Below, piece by piece: positions 16,814-25,021 of a stretch of 36,550 bases of DNA (position 1 is the first letter of the stretch; every line of letters starts with the position of its first letter). The notes below the pieces were generated by a model that saw nothing but the letters and a program-made list of their open reading frames with translations, did no database searches and was not told the DNA's origin. A program made the translations under genes and the position numbers. The DNA is from an uncultured Pelagibacteraceae bacterium. GTDB taxonomy: Bacteria; Pseudomonadota; Alphaproteobacteria; Pelagibacterales; Pelagibacteraceae. The stretch is taken from the NCBI GenBank assembly GCA_902554195.1, contig CACDNT010000007.1, forward strand, positions 1-36,550, written 5' to 3'.

Positions 16814-17419
16814 ATGTTTAAAAATCTTTACAAAAAATGTTTAGATTTAGCAGGTCACAAAAGTTCTAAATATTACTTAGCAATTGTGTCATTTGTTGAG
16901 AGCTCTTTTTTTCCTATACCTCCTGACGTTATGGTTGTTCCGATGGTAATCTCCAAAAAAGCAGATTTTAAAAAAATTTTTTTTATAACAACAATATTTT
17001 CAGTTTTAGGTGGTATGCTCGGCTATATAATTGGAGCATTCTTTTTTGAGTTTGGAGCACATATCATGAATTTTTATGGTTATGAAGATAAACTATATAA
17101 TTTAAAAGAAAGCTTGATAAAAAATGATGGTTTTTATGCTTGGCTAGGGATTCTTTTTTTGGCAGGTTTTACCCCTCTTCCTTATAAAGTTTTTACGATT
17201 GCAAGTGGTCTCATAGGATTTAATTTTTTAATATTTGTTTTAATAAGTTTAATTTCTAGAGGGTTAAGATTTTTTTTAGTGTCATATCTCTCTTATAAAT
17301 TTGGAGACTTGTTTAATGAATTTATGGATAAACATGGGTCAAAATGGTTTACGATAATTGGGATATTAATTGTTATTGTTGGATTAATGATTTATCTAAT
17401 TTTTAAATCTAATGTTTAA
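16814..17419 (+). CDS. YqaA/DedA-family (SNARE-associated/VTT domain) membrane protein
   Basis: The 201-residue protein has the VTT-domain signatures of the DedA superfamily: ESSFFPIPPDVMV (29-41) and AGFTPLPYKVFTIASG (117-132), followed by ISRGLRFF. Several hydrophobic helices are present, including one at the C-terminus. DedA-family proteins move lipids such as undecaprenyl phosphate or phospholipids across the membrane; the substrate here is unknown. The 3' end overlaps dsbB by 8 bases, starting a tight run with dsbB and coq7. Confidence 0.88.
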   Translation: MFKNLYKKCLDLAGHKSSKYYLAIVSFVESSFFPIPPDVMVVPMVISKKADFKKIFFITTIFSVLGGMLGYIIGAFFFEFGAHIMNFYGYEDKLYNLKESLIKNDGFYAWLGILFLAGFTPLPYKVFTIASGLIGFNFLIFVLISLISRGLRFFLVSYLSYKFGDLFNEFMDKHGSKWFTIIGILIVIVGLMIYLIFKSNV

Positions 17420-17897
17420 TTTTAAATCTGAATTTTATTTAAAAATAATTTTTTTATTTAGCTTTATTGCTTTAATTTCTGCTTTTTTTATAGAATATAT
17501 TCTTGGACATCAGCCTTGTAATTTATGTTTAATAGAGAGAATTCCCTATGGATTAAGCATTATGATAATAATGGCGATCTTTTTAATTAGAAAAAATCAG
17601 AAATTCTTAGTTATGTTATTAATCCTCACTTTTATTTTCTCTTTTGCAATTTCATTTTATCATTTTGGAATTGAACAAGGTTTTTTTCAGGAGTCATCTG
17701 TTTGTGGAGTAAAAAGTTCGACAGAAATTGTCACTAAAGAAGATTTGCTTAAACAATTAAGTAAAAAAACAATAAGTTGTAAAGATGTGACATTTAGGAT
17801 TTTTGGATTATCGCTCACAAGCATTAATATTGTAATTAGTCTATTGTTTATTATAACACTTTTAAAAATTTTTAAGAAATATGAAAAAAACAAATAA
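17412..17897 (+). CDS. dsbB: Disulfide bond formation protein B
   Basis: This inner-membrane quinone reductase reoxidises DsbA. In 161 residues there are four hydrophobic helices, the first periplasmic pair Cys36/Cys39 in HQPCNLCLIERIPYG, and the second pair Cys98 and Cys123 in the large periplasmic loop. Length and layout are typical. It overlaps the YqaA gene by 8 bases and coq7 by 17. No dsbA is seen in the window. Location next to coq7 links it only by quinone chemistry. Confidence 0.92.
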   Translation: MFNFKSEFYLKIIFLFSFIALISAFFIEYILGHQPCNLCLIERIPYGLSIMIIMAIFLIRKNQKFLVMLLILTFIFSFAISFYHFGIEQGFFQESSVCGVKSSTEIVTKEDLLKQLSKKTISCKDVTFRIFGLSLTSINIVISLLFIITLLKIFKKYEKNK

Positions 17898-18411
17898 AAG
17901 AGTACAAGAATTTATTAGAGTTGATCATGCTGGTGAGAGAGGTGCTGTCAAAATCTATGAAGGCCAATTGTTAGCTTTAAACACTATTGTAAAAAATGAG
18001 AGTTTAAAAAAAACAATTGAAGATATGAAAGAACACGAAATAGAACATTGTCAATTTTTTGAAAAAGAAATAAAAAAAAGAAATATAGAACCAACAAAAT
18101 TTTTACCCCTATGGGATTTACTAGGTGTTGGTTTGGGTTTTGGCTCTACATTATTAGGCAAAAAAGCTGCGATGCTATGTACAGCATCCGTTGAAGAAGT
18201 TATTGATAAACATTATTTAGATCAAATTAATCAGCTTGGTCCTGATGAGGAAGAATTAAAAAAGAAAATTACAAAATTTAGACAAGATGAATTAGATCAT
18301 AAGGATATTGCTTATGAAGAGGGTGCAACAAAAAAAGGCTTTTACGCTATAATGGACAGAATTATCAAAACTGGATCTAAATTAGCAATTAATATTTCTG
18401 AGAAAATTTAA
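17881..18411 (+). CDS. coq7: 5-demethoxyubiquinol hydroxylase (di-iron)
   Basis: Coq7 adds the C6 hydroxyl group in ubiquinone synthesis, replacing UbiF in some Alphaproteobacteria and mitochondria. In 176 residues the two ferritin-like ligand repeats are visible: Glu19 in VDHAGERGA, ExxH at 53-56, then VEEVID near 104-109 and ExxH at 137-140 (DELDH). A hydrophobic stretch around 78-102 fits membrane association. It overlaps dsbB by 17 bases. The convergent HNH gene ends 2 bases later, so no separate terminator exists. Confidence 0.94.
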   Translation: MKKTNKRVQEFIRVDHAGERGAVKIYEGQLLALNTIVKNESLKKTIEDMKEHEIEHCQFFEKEIKKRNIEPTKFLPLWDLLGVGLGFGSTLLGKKAAMLCTASVEEVIDKHYLDQINQLGPDEEELKKKITKFRQDELDHKDIAYEEGATKKGFYAIMDRIIKTGSKLAINISEKI

Positions 18412-18413
18412 TT

Positions 18414-18983
18414 TTAAGCTTCTAGCTCAACATCCCAATATAAATAGTCCATCCAACTTTTATGTAAATAATTAGGAGGAAAATTCTTTCCATTTCTATG
18501 TAAATCTTCAGTTGATGGTTGATAAGGATATTGATTAAGTTTCATTCCTGAAGATTTTAATAATTTTCCACCTTTTTTAACATTACATGCTGAACATGCT
18601 GTTACAACATTATCCCAGTGTGTTTCTCCACCTTTTGATCTTGGTAACAAATGATCAAAAGTTAATTCCTCTCCACTTCCACAATATTGACAAGAAAATT
18701 TATCCCTTAAAAAAACATTAAATCTTGTAAAACTTGGTTTAGATTGTGGAACTATGTAATCTTTAAGAGCTATTACGCTTGGAAGCTGCATTTTGAATGA
18801 TGGACTTCGTACAATTCTATCATAACTACTTACTATAATTACTCTATCTAGAAAAACTGACTTTACTGTATCTTGCCAAGACCATAATGATAAAGGATAA
18901 TAGCTTAAAGGTCTATAATCAGCATTTAAAACTAATGCAGGACATTTTTCTAATGATACATCTTGTTCAATAAAGTTGTTCAT
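18414..18983 (-). CDS. HNH endonuclease family protein
   Basis: The 189-residue protein carries an HNH motif: Cys98/Cys101 (CQYC), Asp110-His111 (TFDHLLPRSKGG), Asn125 in HWDNVV and Cys130/Cys133 (CSAC), a zinc-stabilised beta-beta-alpha-metal fold. The N-terminal part (ALVLNADYRPLSYYPLSLWSWQD) is that of the chromosomal HNH proteins widespread in proteobacteria and cyanobacteria. Nothing around it suggests a restriction or phage system. Cellular role unknown; housekeeping DNA metabolism is a guess. Confidence 0.9.
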   Translation of the reverse strand: MNNFIEQDVSLEKCPALVLNADYRPLSYYPLSLWSWQDTVKSVFLDRVIIVSSYDRIVRSPSFKMQLPSVIALKDYIVPQSKPSFTRFNVFLRDKFSCQYCGSGEELTFDHLLPRSKGGETHWDNVVTACSACNVKKGGKLLKSSGMKLNQYPYQPSTEDLHRNGKNFPPNYLHKSWMDYLYWDVELEA

Positions 18984-19028
18984 AGATTAATTTTAACTTA
19001 AATAAAAAATGATTTCAATATTAAGTAC

Positions 19029-19682
19029 TCATTTTATTTTTTTTGAAATATAATTTAATGCTATACTGGAAGCTTCGATAGGAATATGATGGTCGCAATT
19101 CTTAATTAAATAGGTCTCTATTTCAATATTAGATCTGATAAAAAAATCTTTTGCCTCTAACATATAATTGGGTGAGACAACTTGATCAGAATCACCATGA
19201 ATTAAAAGAATATTTGTTGATGTTCTCTTTCTTTTCTTGAGATCCTCTTGATTAATAATCTTACCAGAAAAACCTACAACACAATTAAATTTATTTTTAG
19301 ATGTGAGCCCTAAATTAATTGACATCATACATCCTTGGCTAAAACCAGACAAACAAATTTTATCGTTTTCAAGATTATATTTAATTTTTACCTCATCTAT
19401 GAATTGATTGAGTTTTTTTTCAGCCTTGATTGTCTCATTTAAAATGTATTTTGGATCATCTTTTGTAAGATCAAACCATTGATACCCAGATGGATTTATT
19501 GGACAAGGTTCATGACCATTCGGGCAGAGAAAAATTGTATTTGTAAGGTGCCTTTTCCAATTTAATGAAAGCATACTTATATCTTTACCATCGCCTCCGT
19601 ACCCATGTAGTAAAATGACTGCGTTTTCAATTTTCACATCTTTTTCTGGTTTTATAATGGTTGTATCAAGGCAAAATGTCAT
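19029..19682 (-). CDS. Alpha/beta-hydrolase, phospholipase/carboxylesterase family
   Basis: The 217-residue protein follows the Abhydrolase_2 (YpfH/EstB-like) pattern: oxyanion region LLHGYGGDGKD (24-34), nucleophile Ser115 in GFSQG, Asp166 in GDSDQVVSP, and His199 in CDHHIP. These enzymes cleave carboxyl or acyl-thioester bonds of short chains; the natural substrate is unknown. It has no signal peptide and should be cytoplasmic. The HNH gene follows 45 bases downstream on the same strand. Confidence 0.9.
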   Translation of the reverse strand: MTFCLDTTIIKPEKDVKIENAVILLHGYGGDGKDISMLSLNWKRHLTNTIFLCPNGHEPCPINPSGYQWFDLTKDDPKYILNETIKAEKKLNQFIDEVKIKYNLENDKICLSGFSQGCMMSINLGLTSKNKFNCVVGFSGKIINQEDLKKRKRTSTNILLIHGDSDQVVSPNYMLEAKDFFIRSNIEIETYLIKNCDHHIPIEASSIALNYISKKIK

Positions 19683-19731
19683 AGTAATTGATTTATGTTT
19701 TTTTATCTATAAAACAGCCTACTATAATTTT

Positions 19732-19935
19732 ATGATTTCTGGAATATTAGTAAAAATTTTATCTATAATCTTACTTGTGGCTGTTGGTTTAGTTCTAATT
19801 CTTGGTATTGGAACTTTATTTAAAGGTGGAGAAACAAGTAAGAAATACTCTAATAAATTAATGCAGTTAAGAGTCTTATTACAATTTATAGCAATTATAG
19901 CCTTAGTTGCTTTTGCATATTTTTTTAAAAATTAA
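19732..19935 (+). CDS. HIG1-type twin-transmembrane protein
   Basis: From ATG 19732 the product is 67 residues with two hydrophobic helices joined by a short basic loop (GGETSKKYSNKLMQLRVLLQF). This is the HIG1-domain pattern found in Alphaproteobacteria and mitochondria, where such proteins associate with cytochrome c oxidase or respiratory supercomplexes. The frame is open upstream to 19615, but that would overlap the divergent esterase gene and add non-conserved sequence, so the later start is preferred. It ends 4 bases inside the convergent tlpA-like gene. Confidence 0.82.
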   Translation: MISGILVKILSIILLVAVGLVLILGIGTLFKGGETSKKYSNKLMQLRVLLQFIAIIALVAFAYFFKN

Positions 19936-20441
19936 TTAAAATTACTTAACCATTTAATAAATTTTTCATCAACAAAGTCGATTGATCCAATTATTCTTGC
20001 AAACTCAAGTCCATCTTTGTTAAAAAGTATAGTTGTAGGAAGACCTCTTAATTTAAATTTCTTTGCTAATGTATTGGGTGAGTCAAAATATATTTCTAAA
20101 TTTTTTATCTTCAAATCTTCAAAGAAAGTTAAAGATTTTTGACTAGTATCCTTACCAATATTTATAGGAAATATCTTTAGATTATCTAAATTTGGATTTT
20201 CAGCTAACAAATCTAAAGATGGCATTTCATCTTTACATGGAGCACACCAAGTTGCCCAAAAATTCAATAAAACTAGATTTCCTTTATAATCATTTAAGTA
20301 TAATTCTTTATTTTTAATGTTTAAAAACGTTATATCACTGTAATTTTTTAACTCTTTATTAATGACTAAATTTTTTATATCGGATGCGTCACTAGCAAAA
20401 GAATTTGATAGCATTAAAACAAATATTATTAATAATCTCAT
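19932..20441 (-). CDS. TlpA-type thiol:disulfide oxidoreductase
   Basis: A 169-residue periplasmic thioredoxin-fold protein. An N-terminal signal peptide (about 1-17, cleaved after FAS) precedes the TlpA/ResA domain with FWATWCAPC (Cys66/Cys69) and the cis-proline region RGLPTTIL. Relatives reduce apocytochromes c or the CuA site of cytochrome oxidase. It is divergent from argH with only 24 bases between the starts. A tlpA next to argH is a familiar alphaproteobacterial pairing. Confidence 0.9.
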   Translation of the reverse strand: MRLLIIFVLMLSNSFASDASDIKNLVINKELKNYSDITFLNIKNKELYLNDYKGNLVLLNFWATWCAPCKDEMPSLDLLAENPNLDNLKIFPINIGKDTSQKSLTFFEDLKIKNLEIYFDSPNTLAKKFKLRGLPTTILFNKDGLEFARIIGSIDFVDEKFIKWLSNFN

Positions 20442-20465
20442 GTTAAATAGGTATAATTAATTATC

Positions 20466-21857
20466 ATGGTAAAAAATAAAAACAACCAGACAATATGGAA
20501 TACAAGAATTAAAAATAATTCTTCTAATCTCTCACAAAAAATAGGTAGCTCTATTGATGTAGATAAAAGACTGTATAAAGAAGATATAAATGGTTCTATT
20601 GCTCATGTAGAAATGTTATTTAAACAAAAAATAATTTCTTTTAGAACAAAAAATAAAATTATTTATGGACTAAATAAAATTGAAAAAGAAATATCCAATA
20701 AAAAATTTGAATTTAATAAAAAATACGAGGACATTCATATTAATATTGAAAAACGACTGTTTCAAATAATTGGTGAAGAAGCGGGTTATGTTCACACAGC
20801 AAGATCTAGAAACGACCAAGTAATAACCGACTTTAAGATCTGGATTAAATCTGCAAATCAAAAAATTAGTGTGATGTTAAATAACGTGATTAAAAATTCA
20901 ATTAATTTAGCTGAAAAAAATGTAGATACTATTATGCCAGGTTTTACTCATTTAAAAAATGCACAAGCAGTTTCATTTGCACACTATCTAATGGCATACG
21001 TAGAGATGTTTAAAAGAGACAAAGAAAGATTTAAGAATAATTTAGATAGTCTAAATGAAAACCCATTAGGTGTTGTTGCATTAACTGGAACTTCTTTTAA
21101 CATTGACAGGAACTATACGACAAAAAAACTTGGTTTTGAAAAGCCTACAAATAATTCAATCGACACTGTAGCGGACAGAGATTTTGTTTTGGATTTTCTT
21201 TACAGTGTTTCTGTTTGTTCATTACATTTATCAAGAATTGCTGAGGAATTAATTATCTGGAATTCTGATGGTTTTAATTTAATAAGCCTTACTGATAAAG
21301 TAGTTACCGGCTCCTCAATAATGCCACAAAAAAAAAATCCTGACCTCTTAGAGTACCTACGGGGAAAATCAGGAACTACCTTTGGTAATTTATTTTCAAT
21401 GCTTACCATATTAAAAGGATTACCTCTTTCGTATTTCAAAGACCTTCAAGATGATAAAGAAATTATTTTTAAATCCTATGATGTACTTATTGAAAGTTTA
21501 AAAATATTTAGTGAAATTCTTAAGAATATAAGTCCTAATAAAAAAAGAATGCTTGAACTAGCGCATTCAGGATACATCACCGCAACAGATTTAGCTGATT
21601 ATCTTGTTAAAAATAATTCGATGTCTTTTAGAGAGGCTTATCAAAAAACAGCTTTGCTAGTGAATTTAGCTGAAAAGAAAAAGAAAAAACTAAATGAATT
21701 ATCCATGGAAGACTTAAAAAAGGTAGAATCTACATTAACAAAGGATGTGCTAAAAGTGTTTGATTTAAAGAATTCTGTCAATTCCAAAAAATCTTATGGT
21801 GGAACATCTTTTGATAATATCAAAAAGATGATAAGGAAATATAAAAAATTAAGATGA
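20466..21857 (+). CDS. argH: Argininosuccinate lyase
   Basis: ArgH catalyses the last step of arginine synthesis, cleaving argininosuccinate to arginine and fumarate. The 463 residues have the superfamily signature GSSIMPQKKNPD at about 282-293, with the mobile-loop serine at 283/284, plus TARSRNDQV (111-119) and GFTHLKNAQ (159-167). Length is normal. The stop overlaps the following lipoprotein start by 4 bases (ATGA), which in turn overlaps lysA. Confidence 0.96.
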   Translation: MVKNKNNQTIWNTRIKNNSSNLSQKIGSSIDVDKRLYKEDINGSIAHVEMLFKQKIISFRTKNKIIYGLNKIEKEISNKKFEFNKKYEDIHINIEKRLFQIIGEEAGYVHTARSRNDQVITDFKIWIKSANQKISVMLNNVIKNSINLAEKNVDTIMPGFTHLKNAQAVSFAHYLMAYVEMFKRDKERFKNNLDSLNENPLGVVALTGTSFNIDRNYTTKKLGFEKPTNNSIDTVADRDFVLDFLYSVSVCSLHLSRIAEELIIWNSDGFNLISLTDKVVTGSSIMPQKKNPDLLEYLRGKSGTTFGNLFSMLTILKGLPLSYFKDLQDDKEIIFKSYDVLIESLKIFSEILKNISPNKKRMLELAHSGYITATDLADYLVKNNSMSFREAYQKTALLVNLAEKKKKKLNELSMEDLKKVESTLTKDVLKVFDLKNSVNSKKSYGGTSFDNIKKMIRKYKKLR

Positions 21858-21988
21858 TTAAAAAAATTACATTTGTTATTTTAGCTTGTTGTGTTTTAGT
21901 TTCTTGTGGAAAGAAAGGTGATCCTGAATATAAAGTTTTAAATAAAGAAATTAAAGTACCAACAATTATAATTAACAAAATTTCATGA
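21854..21988 (+). CDS. Small LptM-like lipoprotein
   Basis: A 44-codon gene overlaps argH by 4 bases and lysA by 4 bases (both ATGA). The product has a short signal peptide, lipobox LVSC with Cys18 as the acylated residue, then GKKGDPEY. That CGxKG start and the position just before lysA match the proteobacterial YifL/LptM family, which in E. coli sits before dapF and helps mature the LptD outer-membrane translocon. The function here is transferred by pattern and context only. Confidence 0.82.
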   Translation: MIKKITFVILACCVLVSCGKKGDPEYKVLNKEIKVPTIIINKIS

Positions 21989-23199
21989 AATATATAAATA
22001 AAAGACTAACAGTGGAAAAAGTCAATTTCCAGAGAATAGCTAAAAAATTTGGAACACCTTTTTATTGTTATTCATATTCAAAATTAAAAGAAAATATAAA
22101 TAAATTTAAAAAAAATTTTAAATCTTTTTCACCTTTAATTTGTTTTGCAGTTAAATCTAATACCAATGTTAATTTAATAAAAGAAATTAAAAAATTTGGT
22201 TTAGGGGCTGATGTAGTTTCTTTAGGTGAGCTCATGATAGCCATAAAAGCAGGAATAAAACCCAATAAAATAGTATTTTCTGGAGTTGGAAAAACTTCTA
22301 ATGAATTGAATTTTGCGATAAATAAAAAAATACTACTCATTAATGCTGAGTCATTAAGTGAAATAATAGAAATAAATAGACTTGCAAAATTAAGGAATAA
22401 AAAAGTGAGGGTTGGAGTTAGGCTAAATCCTAATACAGATGCAAAAACACTAAATCAAATTTCTACAGGAAAAAAAGAGAATAAATTTGGGGTAAATAAA
22501 GATACATTTCATAAAATTGTGGATTTTTGTAATAATTCAAAAAATATAGACTTAAAATGTTTGAGTGTTCACATAGGTAGTCAAATTTTAGATCATAAAC
22601 CCTATGGAAAAATGCTTGAAGCTGTTAGCCATATCTTAGATAAGACTAATCATCAATTTGAATTTATTGATTTAGGTGGAGGTATGGGAATTAATTATTT
22701 TAATAAAGATAAAACACTTAATTATAAAAAGTATAACACTGCAATAAATAATTTTCTAAAAAAACATAACGTAAAAATTATTTTTGAACCTGGAAGATCT
22801 ATAATTGGCAATACTGGTATGTTAATTAGTAGAGTTATTTATATTAAAGACAGTGGCAGGAAAAAATTTATAATTTTAGATGCTGCTATGAATGATCTTA
22901 TGAGACCCGCATTATACGGGGCATTTCATAGGACATTGCCAGTTATAAAATCAAATAAAATATCAAATAAACCTTATGAATTCGTTGGTCCAATTTGCGA
23001 AAGTACTGATAAATTTATAACATTAAAAAAATTTCAAAAATTAGAGGAAAAAGATTTAATAGCTATATGCGATGTTGGCGCGTACGGTATGTCTTTAAGC
23101 TCAAATTATAATTTAAGACCTAAACCAATAGAATTATTAATTAAAGGTTCAAAAATTAATGTAATTAGAAAAAGACAAAAGCACGCGGAAATAATTTAG
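21985..23199 (+). CDS. lysA: Diaminopimelate decarboxylase
   Basis: This PLP enzyme makes lysine from meso-diaminopimelate. In 404 residues, Lys57 in CFAVKSNTN should hold the PLP Schiff base; SVHIGSQI, the glycine-rich DLGGGMGI, FEPGRSIIGNTG and PICESTD are the other family motifs of a fold III decarboxylase. The start overlaps the lipoprotein stop by 4 bases. The plsC-type gene follows after 11 bases. Confidence 0.95.
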   Translation: MKYINKRLTVEKVNFQRIAKKFGTPFYCYSYSKLKENINKFKKNFKSFSPLICFAVKSNTNVNLIKEIKKFGLGADVVSLGELMIAIKAGIKPNKIVFSGVGKTSNELNFAINKKILLINAESLSEIIEINRLAKLRNKKVRVGVRLNPNTDAKTLNQISTGKKENKFGVNKDTFHKIVDFCNNSKNIDLKCLSVHIGSQILDHKPYGKMLEAVSHILDKTNHQFEFIDLGGGMGINYFNKDKTLNYKKYNTAINNFLKKHNVKIIFEPGRSIIGNTGMLISRVIYIKDSGRKKFIILDAAMNDLMRPALYGAFHRTLPVIKSNKISNKPYEFVGPICESTDKFITLKKFQKLEEKDLIAICDVGAYGMSLSSNYNLRPKPIELLIKGSKINVIRKRQKHAEII

Positions 23200-23210
23200 C
23201 TTTTAACACA

Positions 23211-23912
23211 ATGTTAAGAAACTTCATATTTTCATTATTTTTTTTTACTGGAATTATTATTATTTCAATATTTTTTTTACCCTCATTTTTCTTACCACAA
23301 AAAGTAGTATTATTAGGTGGTAGGTTAATGGGTCACTGGACGAGTTTTTGCCTAAAATTTTTTCTTTCAACAAAAATTATAATTAAAGGAACTGAAAATA
23401 TTATAAAAGATGAAAAATTTTTTATAGCAGCATCACATCAATCAATGTTTGAAACTTTTTTTCTTCAAACTTTATTTAACTCACCAGTATTTATTCTTAA
23501 GAAAGAATTGCTACTTATACCAATATTTGGATGGTACTTAAAAAAGATTGGATCTATTTCAATCAAAAGAGGTCAAATAACAAAAGATAATCTTAGTTTT
23601 TACGATGAAATTTCAAATGTAATTACAAGTTCAGATAGACCTCTAATAATTTTTCCTCAAGGAACTAGAGTTTTGCCAAATGATCGACCACCCTTCAAAA
23701 AAGGAGCATCTAGAATTTATGAGAGACTTAATATTGCATGTCAGCCAATTGCAATTAATTCAGGATATGTCTGGCCTAAATCAGGAAGAAAAACTTCAAA
23801 TAGAACTATAACAATATCCATAATGCCACGTATAAGTAATAATTTAGATAAAGAGATCTTTCTTAAAAACTTAGAGGATAAAATCTACTCAGAGTTAGAT
23901 TTGATTAATTAA
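23211..23912 (+). CDS. plsC: 1-acyl-sn-glycerol-3-phosphate acyltransferase family protein
   Basis: A 233-residue PlsC-type acyltransferase, probably acylating lysophosphatidic acid. An N-terminal hydrophobic helix anchors it. The catalytic motif is HQSMFE (His76, Glu81), the HX4E variant seen in alphaproteobacterial members instead of HX4D, and FPQGTR (148-153) is the substrate-binding motif with Gln for Glu. Genomes often hold several paralogues, some acting on ornithine lipids, so the symbol is a family label. It overlaps convergent dnaN by 4 bases. Confidence 0.86.
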   Translation: MLRNFIFSLFFFTGIIIISIFFLPSFFLPQKVVLLGGRLMGHWTSFCLKFFLSTKIIIKGTENIIKDEKFFIAASHQSMFETFFLQTLFNSPVFILKKELLLIPIFGWYLKKIGSISIKRGQITKDNLSFYDEISNVITSSDRPLIIFPQGTRVLPNDRPPFKKGASRIYERLNIACQPIAINSGYVWPKSGRKTSNRTITISIMPRISNNLDKEIFLKNLEDKIYSELDLIN

Positions 23913-25021
23913 CCCTTCATTGGCATCACAACATATATGCTATCGAAATCGCTCGGGTCCTTTATCAAAGCTGGAGACCCTGTGTCATTAAAAAATAATT
24001 CTATTTTATCTCCCTCAAGCTGTGATGCTACATCGATTAAATATCTAGAATTAAAACTTATTTCTAAATCGTAATTAAATTTTACTTTAAGAGTTTCATT
24101 ACCATCCCCACTATTTGTATTGTTAACAGATAAATTCAGGTTATCTTGAGATAATTGGAATTTTACACCATCTTTTTTATCTAAAGAGACAGATGCTACT
24201 CTATCGATAGATCCTAAAAATGGTTTTAGATCAGTCTCTAATTTTTTTTGATTATTTTTAGGAATCACTTGTATGTAATTTGGAAATTTCCCATCAATTA
24301 ATTTTGAAATTAAAATACTATTAGTTAATTCAAACTTTATTTTTGATTTTAAATTTGATATTTTTATATCTCCATCGTAACTATCCAGTAAGTTGCAAAG
24401 TTGAAAAATAGTCTTCTTTGGAAGAATTATCGGATCAAAGTTTATCTTTTCGTTTATCCTAATTTTAGATATAGACATCCTATGACTATCAGTTGCCACA
24501 GCTGTAAGATAAACCTTATCCTCAACCTCAGTTTGATGGAAATATATACCACTCAAGTAGTGTCTCGTTTCGTCATTAGAGATTGAAAATTTACATTTAT
24601 TTAACAGTTTTAAAAAATGTTTTGAATTAATTATAAAATCGTTTTGATTAAAATTTTCATCAGTTAACGGAAACTCTGTAGAGCTTATACAATTCAAATT
24701 AAATATTGATTGATCTGATTCAAGTTGGAGTTTACTATCATTATTCATTGACAAATTTATTTTTTTATCTGGAGAGAACTTTCTAACAATATCAAACATT
24801 ATAGACGAAGAGGTAGTTGTTTTTCCCTCCTCTAAAATCTCAACATTATTTATTTGATGAATAAAAATTAAATCTAAATCTGTTGCAGTTATCATCAGTT
24901 TTGAATTGCCAGCATCTAATAAAACATTTGATAATATTGGAAGAGTGCTTCTTTTTTCAATTACCCCCTGACAGTAACTTAAGGCTTCTTGAAGATCTTT
25001 TTGGTTAACACTAAATTTCAT
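23909..25021 (-). CDS. dnaN: DNA polymerase III beta sliding clamp
   Basis: The 370-residue clamp encircles DNA and tethers the replicative polymerase. Recognisable features are the N-terminal QKDLQEALSYCQGVIEKRSTLPILSN, GIYFHQ and TDSHRMS in the middle, and the C-terminal YVVMPM(K/R) that lines the protein-binding pocket. Three-domain length is normal. It overlaps the 3' end of dnaA by 11 bases, so dnaA-dnaN are one operon. Confidence 0.96.
   Translation of the reverse strand: MKFSVNQKDLQEALSYCQGVIEKRSTLPILSNVLLDAGNSKLMITATDLDLIFIHQINNVEILEEGKTTTSSSIMFDIVRKFSPDKKINLSMNNDSKLQLESDQSIFNLNCISSTEFPLTDENFNQNDFIINSKHFLKLLNKCKFSISNDETRHYLSGIYFHQTEVEDKVYLTAVATDSHRMSISKIRINEKINFDPIILPKKTIFQLCNLLDSYDGDIKISNLKSKIKFELTNSILISKLIDGKFPNYIQVIPKNNQKKLETDLKPFLGSIDRVASVSLDKKDGVKFQLSQDNLNLSVNNTNSGDGNETLKVKFNYDLEISFNSRYLIDVASQLEGDKIELFFNDTGSPALIKDPSDFDSIYVVMPMKG

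Noticed and set aside
18414..18983. HNH nuclease as part of a defence or mobile system
   Set aside because: No methylase, integrase, toxin or phage genes are nearby, and the N-terminal part matches the widespread chromosomal family.
19615..19731. Longer HIG1-type protein from 19615
   Set aside because: The extra 39 residues overlap the divergent esterase gene and are not part of the twin-helix pattern.
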